This document shows positions 48,655 to 59,878 of a stretch of 64,000 bases of DNA, one piece after another. The stretch covers positions 50,062,115-50,126,114 of the forward strand of contig NC_084591.1 in assembly GCF_033807715.1 (NCBI RefSeq). Reading direction: 5' to 3'. The notes under the pieces were generated by a model. It did not search any database. It was given only the letters and a program-made list of their open reading frames with translations, and was not told the origin of the DNA. A program made the position numbers and the translations under genes. Source of the DNA: Cololabis saira. Its lineage: Eukaryota > Chordata > Actinopteri > Beloniformes > Belonidae. Each line of letters opens with the position of its first letter. The stretch's first letter is position 1.

Positions 48655-48970
48655 AGGACATGCCTGGAACTCCTCCCTAGGGAGGAGGGACATGCCTGGA
48701 ACTCCTCCCTAGGGAGGAGGGACATGCCTGGAACTCCTCCCTAGGGAGGTGGGACATGCCGGGAACACCTCCCTGGGGAGGAGGGACATGCCTGGAACAC
48801 CTCCCTAGGGAGGAGGGACATATCTGGAACTCCTCCCTAGGGAGGAGGGACATATCTGGAACTCCTCCCTAGGGAGGAGGGACATATCTGGAACTCCTCC
48901 CTAGGGAGGAGGGACATGCCGGGAACACCTCCCTAGGGAGGAGGGACATGGCTGGAACTCCTCCCTAGCT
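48655..48970. repeat. 32-bp array in LINE copy B
   Basis: About ten units of GGGACATGCCTGGAACTCCT plus CCCTAGGGAGGA, with the CCTCCCTAGGGAGG palindrome at most junctions. Confidence 0.95.
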
Positions 48971-50205
48971 GACTCCTCTCAATGTGAAGGAGCAGCGGCT
49001 CGACTCCGAGCTCCTCCCGGGTGACCGAACTCCTCACCCTATCTCTAAGGGAGCGTCCAGCCGCCCTGCGGAGGAAACTCATCTCGGCCGCTTGTATTGT
49101 TTATATGTTCAATTGGTACAGGGTCTGTTGTCTGGCTTTCATTTGCTTTATGTTCCTTTTTCTTTTTTTGGTGTCTTGTAAGCCCACTCGGGCTGGGCAC
49201 TTCACGTGCATGACACGCAAATAAAAACTTCTCTAAGGGAGCATCCAGCCACCCTGTGGAGGAAACTCATCTCTAAGGGAGCGTCCAGCCACCCTGCGGA
49301 GGAAACTCATCTCTAAGGGAGCGTCCAGCCACCCTGCGGAGGAAACTCATCTCGGCCGCTTGTATCCGTGATCTTGTCCTTTCGGTCATTACCCAAAGTT
49401 CATGACCATAGGTGAGGGTAGGTGCGTAGATTGACCGGTAAATCGAGAGCTTCGCCTTTCGACTCAGCTCCCTCTTCACCACGACGGTCCGGTACATCGA
49501 CCGCATAACTGCGTACGCTGCACCGATCCGTCTGTCAATTTCCCGCTCCGTCGTTCCCTCACTCGTGAACAAGATCCCGAGATACTTGAACTCCTCCACC
49601 TGAGGCAGGACTTCTCCACCCACCCGGAGAAGGCACGCCACCCTTTCCCGGTGGAGAACCATGGCCTCGGTTTTGGAGGTGCTGATTCTCATCCCTGCTG
49701 CGTCGCACTTGGCCGCAAACCGCCCCAGCACATGCTGAAGGTCCCGGTCCGATGAAGCCAACAGGACAACGTCATCCGCAAAAAGCAGAGACGAAATCCT
49801 GTGGTTCCCCAACCGGATCCCCTCCGGCCCCTGGCTGCGCCTCGAAATCCTGTCCCTAAAAATTATGAACAGGACCGGTGACAAAGGGCAGCCCTGCCGG
49901 AGTCCAACATGCACTGGGAACAAGCCTGATCTACTGCCGGCAAAGCGAACCAAACTCCTGCTCCGATCATATAGAGACCGATCGGTCTGTGCAATTATAA
50001 AAATTGTAATCATGATTGCAGCTTCAACTCCCAACGCTCATAAAAACAATCTAATTGAGAAAAAAAAAACGTATTTTGCAACATGTTCTGCAGGCGCAGA
50101 CTCCAGCCGGCCATGTGTGATTACGGCCTACTTTTAGTAAGCAACATACAGTTATTCATATGCCATGTTGGGGTAGCTGGCCATAAACCTTTAAAGAATT
50201 ACTTT

Positions 50206-50672
50206 GGGGGCACGGTGGTGCAGCTGGTAGTGTAGCTGTCTCACAGCTGGAAGGTCCTAGGTTCAATTCTCTTATGTTGCCCCCATGACTTCAGCTACCA
50301 CACCATGGGGCAGGTTCTCCCCATGTTCCCTGGGTAGCTATTGTGAGCTACCCTCACAAAAACATGCAACAGTCCTGGGCTCTACTGCCCCCTCTGGCCA
50401 GCCGGGGAACAGATGGGGTGGGGAGGATCTGGCCGGAATAATGTGATCCTTCCATGGGCTACGTCCGGCCGGAGAAACCCCACCCTGTCTGGTGAAAAGA
50501 AGCTGCTAGCTCCCTCAGGTTAAGGAGGAGACCTGAGCTCAGTGTGCCCCCCCGGGGTTGGTAGAGAGGAGCAATGCCCAGGTCTGATACTTAGGAAGGA
50601 GCACTGGGTGATAAAATGGGGAAAAAAATGGGGATAAAAATATATAAAAAAAATAATAATAATAATAAAAAA
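50206..50672 (+). repeat. tRNA-derived SINE, second long copy
   Basis: GGGGCACGGTGGTGCAGCTG, a degenerate B box GGTTCAATTC, and the same body as 37462-37971 with deletions, ending in an A/T-rich tail. Flanks AAAGAATTACTT and AAAGAATTAATT look like a slightly diverged target duplication. Confidence 0.88.
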
Positions 50673-51369
50673 AAAGAATTAATTTAAGCAGCTCTACCAG
50701 CATTTGCTTGGTTAGCTTGGTTAACTATGAAAACATTTTAATGTTCAGTTTCCTAATTGAAACATGCCTCAACAGTCAGTGGATAATCGTTTAAATAATC
50801 ATGATTATTTATTCTTTTCCATAATCGAGGCCTCTCTACACTGAGACTATGGAATAAATTATCACTTCTAACTTCATAAAAGTGCCACACTTAAACAGCG
50901 GTCTGCTTTTTGCGTGCCTGGAAAAGATCAACACATAACAAGCCTGATGAATTCCTGATGTGGCAAGTTTTATTTTAAAAGGAGAAAAAAAGAAAATGGC
51001 AGAAAACTCTAAAAGATATATACAGCAAAATGTGGTTTCATTTGCTGTCAACCTTTGCTGTCAAATACAGACATTTAACTTGGCAGGGAGTCAAGGATAT
51101 CTCAGATGGTGAACAAAGTTGTTTGTCCTTTTTGAACCCGTCGAGTAAACAAATCACATGAACAACGGCACAGACTGAGACAGCTATCACAACCACGCAC
51201 ACTAGTGAGAAAAAATCATGGACAAATGAAGAAAGTAAAGCCATTACAAGGAAACTACTGGTTCTGATACATCACTAAATTCCTGTTTTTACAACCTTGT
51301 GCACCTGTTTGCAATTGCAAAAGTATATAGACTTGTACTGAGGTTTGAAGGTTTGAAGTTGAAGAATGT
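50673..51369. other. Stretch with nothing recognised
   Basis: No conserved frame or repeat boundary seen. Confidence 0.45.
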
Positions 51370-51610
51370 TCCTTCTTGACCTGTTGCGTGTGCTTCCGTG
51401 TTGCCTGACCAGGACAGGCCTGCAGAGATGTGGACGCTGAGGAACTTGAAAAGAATGAACCCTTACTACACATTCACCCTTGATGTACAGGGGTTTGAAC
51501 TCAGCCCTGTTCCGTCTGAAGTCTGGGAGGATTTCCTTGTTTTTTGTGTTCAGTACAACGTTTGTCACCCAACACCACTCGCAAAACTTTCAGGACCTCA
51601 TCTCTGTCGG
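51370..51610 (-). pseudogene. LINE reverse-transcriptase C-terminal relic
   Basis: Minus strand frame: VVLNTKNKEILPDFRRNRAE and then PLYIKGECVVRVHSF, a thumb-region motif common in fish non-LTR retrotransposons. It is broken by a frameshift after VHSF. Clade not determined. Confidence 0.6.
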
Positions 51611-51972
51611 CTGCTACATTGTTCTCAGAGATCAGCCCCACCACCATTGACTGCGTTCACATGGGAAGTTAATTTCCTCTTTAATTCAGAATTAAAATTA
51701 AATCTGATTTAAAATGAGTAAAAATGACCATCTAAACACCTAATTCCGAATGAAAATAGCCATTCTGAATTAAACTTAATTCCGAAGTAAGTGGCTGGTT
51801 TATTCCAATTTTCCGACTGTATATGCTCCGACTTGTTCCCTCGCCCGTCTGTCTCCATGGCGCTTATATTCCACGCTGGGCTGGTTTTCCAAACAAAGTT
51901 TCAAGATGCAGCACGCAGTAAACGCTGGTCAAGAGCAGAGACCATTTATTTAATAAATAGCTTGGAGGACCT

Positions 51973-52713
51973 GGAAATGGCGCTTTTCCACTAGCACCTA
52001 CTCGGCTTTACTCATCTCAGCTCAGCTCGACTCAACTCGGCCTGGTTTCTTTTCCACAACAATCCAGCACCCAGATCAGAAGTAGGAGTCTGGAGTGAAG
52101 CTGCTGTGACGTATTTGATTGTGTGATCTAAACGGTGAAGAAAACAACACTAAAGATGTAGAACCTGGAGGAGATGGTAGATGTGCTGCTGGGTCTGTGT
52201 TTTGTGTTCCATATCAAGTTAAAAAATGAGAGTGAGAGAAGCTTCAAGCGGCAAGGCTTTTTTTGTTTGTTTGTCTCTGCGCTGCTGAAAAGTCAGCTGG
52301 AGCCGTGAGCAGCTATGAAGAGACAGAGCTCCTGGTGGATCTGGTCATTCCTTACCACCGTCTAGATCCCTTTTTAATTCTCTCCTCAGCACCAGGTTTA
52401 TGAACATCTGACCCTCAGAGTTGGATCTGAAACAGACTTTTGTGCTGCCGTTGCTGGTTGAATAAAATGAACCAGAAGCCGCGAGTCGCTCTTTCGCTGA
52501 TTTCCGCTTCCTGACTCAGACGTCTGACTCCATCCCCCCGACCAATTGGTGGCCTGTAGTGTGATGACATCACAGCCCGACTAAGCCACTTAGAACCTCG
52601 GCAAAATAGTTACAGAAAAGTATCTACTCTGCACGTTAGACCCCTAGTGGAGAAGAACCAGACCGAGTGGAGGAGAGTCGAGCTGAGTAGGTACTAGTGG
52701 AAAAGTGCCATAA
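51973..52713. mobile_element. MITE with GGCGCTTTTCCACTAG ends, copy 3
   Basis: ATGGCGCTTTTCCACTAGCA at the left, TAGTGGAAAAGTGCCAT at the right, an exact inverse over the outer 16 bases apart from one position. The interior follows copy 2 at 32814-33514. Confidence 0.9.
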
Positions 52714-52984
52714 GTGAACTGAATTGATCCAGGGTCCAAGGACGAAGGTTTTTGATAGATTTTAGGACCAGTTTTTCAAAGCATTCTGTGCTAACCAGGG
52801 TTAGTGCTACATTGTGGTAGCCTTACTTCTTTGGAACCTTGATAATAGTGTCAGATTTCTGGCAGGGCAGGATGACAGCCTGTGGGCAGGTTGAAGATGA
52901 CAGGGAAGCAAGATGTCTTACTTTTTTCTTTTTTGACTGCTAAATTATGCTGAAGAGGCTCCAAGGCGTGAGACAGGATCAAAG

Positions 52985-54466
52985 GGGAGGTGGATAAGGG
53001 CAAGTACTGCGGCATGGTCCTTATTGACTTACAAAAAGCCTTCGACACTGTCAACTATAGGGTACTCTTATTTAAACTTAGAGCCATGGGCTTCAGCAGC
53101 GCTACCTTGAAATGGGTGAGCTCCTTCCTTGAGGATCGTAGGCAAATGGTGCAAGTAAATGGGTCCATGTCCTCCGCACTTAAGCCAATGTGTGGTGTTC
53201 CTCAAGGAAGCATCTTGGGTCCGCTTTTCTTCTTATTATATGTCAATGATATGAAGTCAGCCTGTGACTGTGATCTATTTCTGTTTGCTGACGATGCAGC
53301 TCTTCTGACGTCTCATCAGGATAAATCAGAAGTAGAAAAAACACTTAGCTGTGAGCTCAGTAAGATCAGTACCTGGTTGGTTGACAATCGTTTATCCCTC
53401 CACCTAGGTAAAACCGAGTCCATCCTATTTGGGTCAAGCATTAGATTAGCGAGGGTTGATGGACTCAAGGTGGTGGTGGGCGATACGGAGGTGACGGATA
53501 AGAAGGAGGTTACCTACCTGGGCTGTATCCTGGACAATAAGTTGACAGGAGAGAGTATGGCCAAGAGGGTTATATCAAAAGTAAACCAGAGAGTTAGATT
53601 CCTTGCCAGGACATCATCTTTCTTAGATAGGACAGCCCTAGAGATCTTGGCAGGGGCCTTGGTTCAGTGCCTCTTTGATTATGCTTGCACATCGTGGTTC
53701 TCTAGCACTTCAAAACATCTGAAGCATAGCCTACAGACAGCACAAAATAAATTAGTCAGGGTAGTCCTCCAACTACACCCCAGAACTCACCTCACTCAGT
53801 TTCATTTTGAAAGCCTCAAGTGGCTAAGAGTGGAGGAAAGAGTGCTACAAATTAAACTCTCTATGGTACACAGAATATTACACAAGCCGGTGCCAAAATA
53901 TCTAATTAACTATTTTACCAGGGTCAATAGTATTCATGGACATGCTACCAGAGGAAGCTCCACCAATGTGGTGCCGGCCAAGTTCAGGACAAACGGGGGT
54001 CAAAGTTCATTTTTGTACACCGGGGCCTTGGCCTGGAATAGCCTACCTGAAGATCTGAAATCCACTAGCTCCTCTGCTTCCTTTAAAACTTTTGTGAGGA
54101 GCTGGATTATCAGGCGTAGAAGATGGGTGTAGGTTAATTGAAAAATATTCTGGTGCATAGTGTTTTAAAATTGGATTCGTATCTGCTTTGTATTGTAATG
54201 TATGTTAAATGTGTGTATTCCTGCCTTATATCTCTCTCCCTGGCGTGGTAGGCCGACCCACGCAGTCCACATTTTCTCCCACATGTCCTGACGTACACCA
54301 CACTTTCATTCAGCAGACCATTGTTTACGCACACACATATCTTAAAGGACCGCAATGGAAATAAGCTCCTGCTTTATTGTGTTTTTATCCTTTTGATGAT
54401 GGTGTGGCCTATGTATTTATACATTTTCCATTGTCAATAAAGATGTCAAATCAAATCAAATCAAGC
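52985..54466 (+). mobile_element. 5'-truncated LINE (Jockey/CR1 group) with (AAATC)n tail
   Basis: Begins inside RT and ends with ATTGTCAATAAAGATGTC then (AAATC)3 at about 54440-54466. It contains the open frame 52990-54132. The tail type differs from the (AATTG)n of the LINE at 56605, so this is a different family. Confidence 0.85.
52990..54132 (+). CDS. Non-LTR retrotransposon reverse transcriptase, C-terminal 380 codons
   Basis: Open frame without internal stops but with no genuine start; the first in-frame ATG is at 53014. Motifs in order: LIDLQKAFDTVNYRVLLFKL (RT motif A with the first aspartate), GVPQGSILGPLFFLLYVNDM (motif B), FLFADDAALLTS (catalytic FADD box, about residue 98), LSLHLGKTESILFG, and a C-terminal region ending AWNSLPEDLKSTSSSASFKT. 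The endonuclease and N-terminal RT are missing through 5' truncation, so it cannot move by itself. Confidence 0.85.
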   Translation: MDKGKYCGMVLIDLQKAFDTVNYRVLLFKLRAMGFSSATLKWVSSFLEDRRQMVQVNGSMSSALKPMCGVPQGSILGPLFFLLYVNDMKSACDCDLFLFADDAALLTSHQDKSEVEKTLSCELSKISTWLVDNRLSLHLGKTESILFGSSIRLARVDGLKVVVGDTEVTDKKEVTYLGCILDNKLTGESMAKRVISKVNQRVRFLARTSSFLDRTALEILAGALVQCLFDYACTSWFSSTSKHLKHSLQTAQNKLVRVVLQLHPRTHLTQFHFESLKWLRVEERVLQIKLSMVHRILHKPVPKYLINYFTRVNSIHGHATRGSSTNVVPAKFRTNGGQSSFLYTGALAWNSLPEDLKSTSSSASFKTFVRSWIIRRRRWV

Positions 54467-55042
54467 AATATATTGTTTTCCTCGTGGGATTATTTTTTTT
54501 CCTCTGCAGCTACAAATAGAGTTAATATTTTTTTCTCAATAATCTAGTTTTATCTGAAGATTGGGGTTAATCACACCGCAGAGAGCTGGCCAGCAACTGC
54601 ATTTAGCTGGAAAAGTGGGAATAAAACCCGTGTGAATGATCCGACCCCGGTTTGTGTGAGTGTTTGTGGTTTACTGTGGAAGGTTATGTTTGGTCGTTAC
54701 AGCCGCGATCCAAGCGATCCGACGACTCTTTTACTCTGTTATCTCAGATACTTGGCCTCCGTGGTTCTGCCTCCAAGCAAGAAAGTGGTGAAAAGTCAAA
54801 CCATTAGCGATCTTTTCCCCACGTCTATTATGTGTGGAGCTGCTGCAGCTACAACACAGCAACGGGTTACCATGGTTACAGAATAACGGAAAGTAAGGAT
54901 TAAAAGTACCGGTAGGCTAAGATAAAAAGAAGGGGGAGCACATCTGTACACAGGGCAGTGGTCCGAAGAGCTGCTAAGGTAGCTTCCAATATGGCGGCTC
55001 CGCCAGGTGACGACATCAAGACGACCAAGCCCTATTTTACGA
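54467..55042. other. Unassigned stretch
   Basis: A short open frame at 54632-54886 has no recognisable similarity. No gene is called. Confidence 0.4.
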
Positions 55043-55250
55043 GGCTTCAAATTGCGGAGATCAGCACCGCCTCGCGCGTATTTCCCTGCTCTTCTGACTG
55101 CCGCTGCATCCCGACTCTGTAGCGTCTTTTTCTCCTAAAGCCCGCGGTGCAGGTGTGTTTTTTCGAGAGAAGAACATGGTTATGGGTATTTTTTGTCGCT
55201 CTTTTTTCTTCTGGTCAAAAAGATTCTTATAAACCGACATTAACGATTTT
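55043..55250. repeat. Interspersed repeat related to 12466-12760
   Basis: Shared blocks: GGCTTCAAATTGCGGAGATC, GACTCTGTAGCGTCTTT, GAGAGAAGAACA, AAAAAGATTCTTATAAACCG. Confidence 0.75.
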
Positions 55251-55621
55251 TTTCTCCATCTTGAAGTCGGTGATTGATATTCCGACAGGTTGAAACACCG
55301 CTCTGCGCCCTGCTGGCGTCAAAAACCCGCCCCCGCTCTACTTCTGATTGGCTAGTGTTAGTTTGGTTGAGCGGCAGAACTGCTTTCCTCTCATTCCATT
55401 GGTAGACGAACTCGGTTGACTCAAACTGACAATATCCCGTAGCCTATCAACACACATTTTTTTTTAAAAGCAGTCAAACTCGCACGCCCAGAAAAAAAAC
55501 TCTGTACGCCGGACATCTGGCACGGTGCCGGAATAATTTAAGCCCTGCATTTGTATTCTTGACACCAAACTTGTCTGCAGTTTGTCTTAACACTGAAGCT
55601 ACTAAGATTGTTTTGTTCCTT

Positions 55622-55624
<3 letters not shown>

Positions 55625-55652
<28 letters not shown>

Positions 55653-55653
55653 T
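55625..55653. repeat. Poly-G tract
   Basis: About 28 consecutive G just upstream of LINE copy C. Confidence 0.97.
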
Positions 55654-56129
55654 GGTTGTGAGCTTTTGGTGGGAACCACAGGATTTCATCTCTGCTTTTT
55701 GCGGACGATGTTGTCCTGTCGGCTTCATCGGACCGGGACCTTCTGCATGTGCTGGGGCGGTTTGAGGCGGAGTGCGACGCGGCAGGGATGAGAATCAGCA
55801 CCTCCAAAACCGAGGCCATGGTTCTCCACCGGGAAAGGGTGGCGTGCCTTCTCCGGGTGGGTGGAGAAGTCCTGCCTCAGGTGGAGGAGTTCAAGTATCT
55901 TGGGGTCTTGTTCACGAGTGAGGGAACGATGGAGCGGGAGATTGACAGACGGATCGGTGCAGCGTCCGCAGTTATGCGGTCGATGTACCGGACCGTCATG
56001 GTGAAGAAGGAGCTGAGTCGAAAGGAGAAGCTCTTGATTTACCGGTCAATCTACGCACCTACCCTCACCTATGGTCATGAACTTTGGGTAGTGACCGAAA
56101 GGACAAGATCGCGGATACAAGCGGCCGAG

Positions 56130-56369
56130 ATGAGTTTCCTCCGCAGGGTGGCTGGACGCTCCCTTAGAGATGAGTTTCCTCCCCAGGGTGGCTGGACGCT
56201 CCCTTAGAGATGAGTTTCCTCCCCAGGGTGGCTGGACGCTCCCTTAGAGATGAGTTTCCTCCGCAGGGTGGCTGGACGCTCCCTTAGAGATGAGTTTCCT
56301 CCCCAGGGTGGCTGGACGCTCCCTTAGAGATGAGTTTCCTCCGCAGGGTGGCTGGACGCTCCCTTAGTG
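56130..56369 (+). repeat. 40-bp array in LINE copy C, six units
   Basis: Units start at 56130, 56170, 56210, 56250, 56290 and 56330; some carry CCCCAG instead of CCGCAG. Confidence 0.97.
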
Positions 56370-56474
56370 ATAGGGTGAGGAGTTCGGTCACCCGGGAGGA
56401 GCTCGGAGTCGATGCTCCTTCAAATTGAGAGGAGTCAGCTGAGGTGGCTTGGGCATCTGTACCGGATCCTCCTG

Positions 56475-56600
56475 GATCCTCCCTAGGGAGGAGTTCCAGG
56501 CATGTCCCTCCTCCCTAGGGAGGAGTTCCAGGCATGTCCCTCCTCCCTAGGGAGGTGTTCCAGGCATGTCCCTCCTCCCTAGGGAGGAGGGACATGCCCT
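56475..56600 (+). repeat. 32-bp array in LINE copy C, first half
   Basis: About four units, period 32 (GAGTTCC at 56491 and 56523, GTGTTCC at 56555). Continued at 59879-59960. Confidence 0.95.
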
Positions 56601-56603
56601 GAC

Positions 56604-59036
56604 ATGCCCCACTATGATGATAAATTCATCATAGTGGGTGATTTTAACATTCATATGGATGTTGAAAGCGATAATCTTAAATTAGCCTTCGATTCTCTTC
56701 TAGAATCAATGGGTATCTCACAAAAAGTGGATAAACCGACGCACTGTTTTAATCATACTCTCGATCTCGTTCTCACCTACGGTGTTGAAACTGATGGTCT
56801 GTTGGTGTCACCTGTAAACTCCCTTTTATCCGACCATTACTTAATAACGTTTGAATTTAATTTTGTTGATGTTGAAGTGCAAAATAGGAGGTATTATTTT
56901 AGCAGATGTTTGTCTGATGAAGTTATTGTTAAATTTAGGGAGGCCATTGCTTATCTTACGACAGTGCGAAATAGTGATGTAGTCGAGGCTAGTGACCTGG
57001 GTTCTACCTCTGCAGATGTTGATTTCCTTGCTAGTAACACTGCTGATTTGTTGCATTCAGCTTTAGATGAAGTTGCTCCTTTGAAAAGGAGGGTTTCTAG
57101 CCACAGGAGCTTAACTCCCTGGTATAATTCAGATATCCGCATGTTGAAACAAAACGTGCGTAAAATGGAAAGGAAGTGGTACTCTTGTAGGTCTGTAGAC
57201 TCTCATCGTGAATGGAAAGATATTCTAATAGTATATAAAAAAGCCATTCGCAAAGCCAGAACAGCTTATTATTCAACGTTGATAGAGGATAACAAAAGTA
57301 ACCCACGTTTTCTGTTCAGCACTGTAGCCAGGCTGACAAAGAGTCACAACTCTGTTGAGCCGTGCATTCCTGCAGCTCTCAGTAGTGAGGACTTTATGGG
57401 CTTCTTCAACAGTAAAATCGCGAGAATTAGAGAAGAAATCAACCAGCCGGTTGTAGGTGTTTCTTCAGCTTTAGCGACTTCCCTAGGCTCTGACTTGTCT
57501 CTAGACTGTTTTGATCCTATAGACCTCCCTGAGCTGACTTCACTCGTTAATAGAGCTAAGTCAACCACATGTATGTTAGACCCCATCCCGATTCTTTCTC
57601 TTATTGGTACGACAATACTGGACCAAATTAACTTATCCCTAAGTTTAGGATATGTACCACAGGTTTTCAAAGTCGCAGTAATTAAACCTTTACTTAAAAA
57701 ACCTTCTCTTGACCCAGACACCTTAGCTAATTATAGACCAATTTCCAACCTTCCATTTGTGTCTAAAATTCTGGAAAAGGCAGTTTCAAGCCAGTTATGT
57801 GACTATTTGTATAGAAATGATCTGTTTGAAGTCTTTCAGTCAGGGTTCAGAATGCATCATAGCACAGAGACAGCACTTGTTCGAGTCACGAATGACCTCC
57901 TTATGGCCTCAGATAAGGGATTAGTGTCCATACTGGTTCTACTGGACCTCAGTGCTGCTTTTGACACTATAGATCATGGCATTTTACTGCACAGGTTAGA
58001 GCATGTTGTTGGGATTAAAGGGACAGCTCTATGTTGGTTTAAATCATACCTATCTGACAGGTTCCAGTTTGTTCATGTACATGAGGTTTCTTCAGAACAG
58101 TCAAGGGTCTGTTATGGTGTTCCGCAGGGTTCAGTGCTAGGGCCAATCTTGTTCAGTTTATACATGCAGCCGTTGGGAAGTATAATCCAGAATCACGGCA
58201 TACAATTTCATTGTTATGCTGATGATACGCAGCTCTATTTGTCTATGAAGCCGGATGAAACAGAACCGTTAGTTAAACTTCAGGCATGTCTTAGGGACAT
58301 CAAGGACTGGATGTCCAGAAATTTCCTGCTTCTAAATTCAGATAAAACAGAGGTTATCATTCTTGGTCCAGAGCATCTTAGGAAGGGATTAGATGGTGTT
58401 GCGATGGCTTCCAGTGCAACTGTGAGAAATCTTGGTGTTATTTTCGATCAGGATTTGTCGTTTAAACCATATGTCAATCAGGTTTGTAAAATAGCCTTTT
58501 TCCATCTCCGTAATATTGCAAAGATTAGGAAAATCCTCTCACAGAGTGATGCGGAAAAACTAGTTCATGCGTTTGTATCTTCTAGACTAGATTACTGTAA
58601 TGTGTTGTTAGCAGGATGTCCAAGTAATTTGCTGAATAGGCTCCAGCTGATCCAAAATGCAGCAGCACGAGTACTGACAGGAATTAGCAGGAGAGACCAC
58701 GTCTCTCCAGTGTTAGCGTCGCTCCATTGGTTACCCGTAAAATTCAGAATCCAATTTAAAATTTTATTACTTGCGTATAAAGCCCAAAACGGCTTAGCTC
58801 CGCATTATTTGCAAGACCTGATAGTGCCTTATGTTCCTGTCAGAGCTCTCCGTTCTCAGAGTGCAGGTTTACTCGTAGTTCCTAGAGTATCTAAATGTAG
58901 ATTTGGAGGGCGGGCGTTCTGCTATCAGGCGCCACTACTATGGAACCAACTTCCAATCTGGGTTAAGGGGGCTGACACCACCTCCACCTTTAAAACTAAA
59001 CTTAAAACATTTCTGTTTAGTAAAGCCTATAGTTAG
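56604..59036 (+). CDS. Non-LTR retrotransposon polyprotein (partial endonuclease plus reverse transcriptase), 810 codons
   Basis: Open through 810 codons. Residues about 12-80 are the C-terminal half of an APE-type endonuclease (VGDFNIHMD, then SDHYLITF). Residues about 140-370 are the linker with a basic WYNSDIRMLKQNVRKMERKW segment. RT spans about 370-640: [54 protein letters not shown], catalytic YADDTQLYL at about 537. The C-terminal domain includes [23 protein letters not shown] and LWNQLPIWV. The ATG at 56604 lies in flanking minisatellite sequence, so it is not the natural start. Lacking the N-terminal endonuclease, it is not expected to be autonomous. The unbroken frame suggests a recent insertion. 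Confidence 0.9.
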   Translation: MPHYDDKFIIVGDFNIHMDVESDNLKLAFDSLLESMGISQKVDKPTHCFNHTLDLVLTYGVETDGLLVSPVNSLLSDHYLITFEFNFVDVEVQNRRYYFSRCLSDEVIVKFREAIAYLTTVRNSDVVEASDLGSTSADVDFLASNTADLLHSALDEVAPLKRRVSSHRSLTPWYNSDIRMLKQNVRKMERKWYSCRSVDSHREWKDILIVYKKAIRKARTAYYSTLIEDNKSNPRFLFSTVARLTKSHNSVEPCIPAALSSEDFMGFFNSKIARIREEINQPVVGVSSALATSLGSDLSLDCFDPIDLPELTSLVNRAKSTTCMLDPIPILSLIGTTILDQINLSLSLGYVPQVFKVAVIKPLLKKPSLDPDTLANYRPISNLPFVSKILEKAVSSQLCDYLYRNDLFEVFQSGFRMHHSTETALVRVTNDLLMASDKGLVSILVLLDLSAAFDTIDHGILLHRLEHVVGIKGTALCWFKSYLSDRFQFVHVHEVSSEQSRVCYGVPQGSVLGPILFSLYMQPLGSIIQNHGIQFHCYADDTQLYLSMKPDETEPLVKLQACLRDIKDWMSRNFLLLNSDKTEVIILGPEHLRKGLDGVAMASSATVRNLGVIFDQDLSFKPYVNQVCKIAFFHLRNIAKIRKILSQSDAEKLVHAFVSSRLDYCNVLLAGCPSNLLNRLQLIQNAAARVLTGISRRDHVSPVLASLHWLPVKFRIQFKILLLAYKAQNGLAPHYLQDLIVPYVPVRALRSQSAGLLVVPRVSKCRFGGRAFCYQAPLLWNQLPIWVKGADTTSTFKTKLKTFLFSKAYS

Positions 59037-59878
59037 TGTTTAGTAAACCTCTAGCTGGTGTTGGTAAATCTCTAGGTAGTGTAAACTTTAGTGTGTCAGA
59101 GTCGCTCCTGTGGTTTCTTGTGCTGGCCCCCCCTTCTCCTCCCTTTTCTCTCTTTTGTCCATGTTGCAGCATCCTTTGCCGGACACCGGAACCTGCAGTG
59201 TGGGAGTGAGGGGGGCAGGGTAACGGCCCCTTTTGGGCGGGGGAGAATGTTCGTCCCTCAAGACTCCTCTCCCTGGCCCTGCCCCTTCTCAACCTTTCCC
59301 CGACCCTGCACCCCAACCTGGGACTTGATGATTGGGCCGGAGCTTCGGGAGCTGCGTGCTGGCCTGCGGTCCCCACCCCTGGTCATCCCGTTGCTGGCCC
59401 CCCCTTCTCCTCCCTTTTCTCTCTTTTGTCCTGCAGGTGGCCGTGGGTGGCTTGTAGCTTGCATTACGGAGCACAAGTCTTTTCCTGACCCTGCACCCCA
59501 ACCTGGGACTTGCTGATTGGGCCGGAGCTTCGGGAGCTGTGTGCTGGCCTGCTGTCCCCACCCCTGGTCATCCCGTTGCTGCTTCCACCTGCCTGCTGTG
59601 CTGTTGCCGTCCCTGACCCACCAGTCTGGCCCTCGGCAGGAGGGTCCCCCCTGATGAGCCTGGTCCTGCTCAAGGTTTCTTCCCTCCTAAAGGGGAGTTT
59701 TTCCTTGCCACTGTTTGGCTTAAGGTTTTTCTCCCACTAGGGGAGTTTTTACCTGCCATTGTTTATGTAATAACTGCTCGGGGGTCATGTTCTGGGTATG
59801 GGTCTCTGTAAAGCGTCTAGAGACAACTCTGTTGTATTAGACGCTATATAAATAAAATTGAATTGAATTGAATTGAAT
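56605..59878 (+). mobile_element. CR1/Rex1-like LINE, long copy with complete RT and 3' UTR
   Basis: 5'-truncated inside the endonuclease. Open frame to 59036, then about 840 bp of 3' UTR ending GACGCTATATAAATAAAATT and (GAATT)n at about 59855-59878. In the UTR a block of about 185 bp (CGGGAGCTGCGTGCTGGCCT and onward) is duplicated at 59336 and 59519, an early stage of the arrays seen in other copies. Confidence 0.92.

Larger units (their letters stand above)
48265..50000 (-). mobile_element. RTE-like LINE copy B, minus strand, with three tandem arrays
   Basis: Minus strand. A 253-codon frame (50034-49273) begins with intronic residues, then RT: GLRQGCPLSPVLFIIFRDRI, LLFADDVVLLASSDRDLQH, EEFKYLGILFTSEG, YGHELWVMTERTRSRIQAAE. 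The 40-bp array (49232-49311 and 49046-49085), the 32-bp array (48655-48970) and the 12-bp array (48361-48560) follow, and the 3' end is TCCATCCATCCATTTTCTGC on the plus strand, a GGATGG tail. An insertion of about 140 bp (49091-49231) ending in AATAAAAACTTC splits the 40-bp array; AAGCGGCCGAG occurs on both sides of it. Confidence 0.85.

Noticed and set aside
48251..48744. Overlapping long frames on both strands (serine-, proline-, arginine- and glutamate-rich)
   Set aside because: All are frames through the 12-bp and 32-bp arrays of LINE copy B.
51398..51712. Plus-strand 104-codon open frame
   Set aside because: The minus strand carries a recognisable LINE RT relic; the plus frame is its shadow.
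54632..54886. Small plus-strand frame of 84 codons
   Set aside because: No motif, no splice context, and no support from composition; left unassigned.
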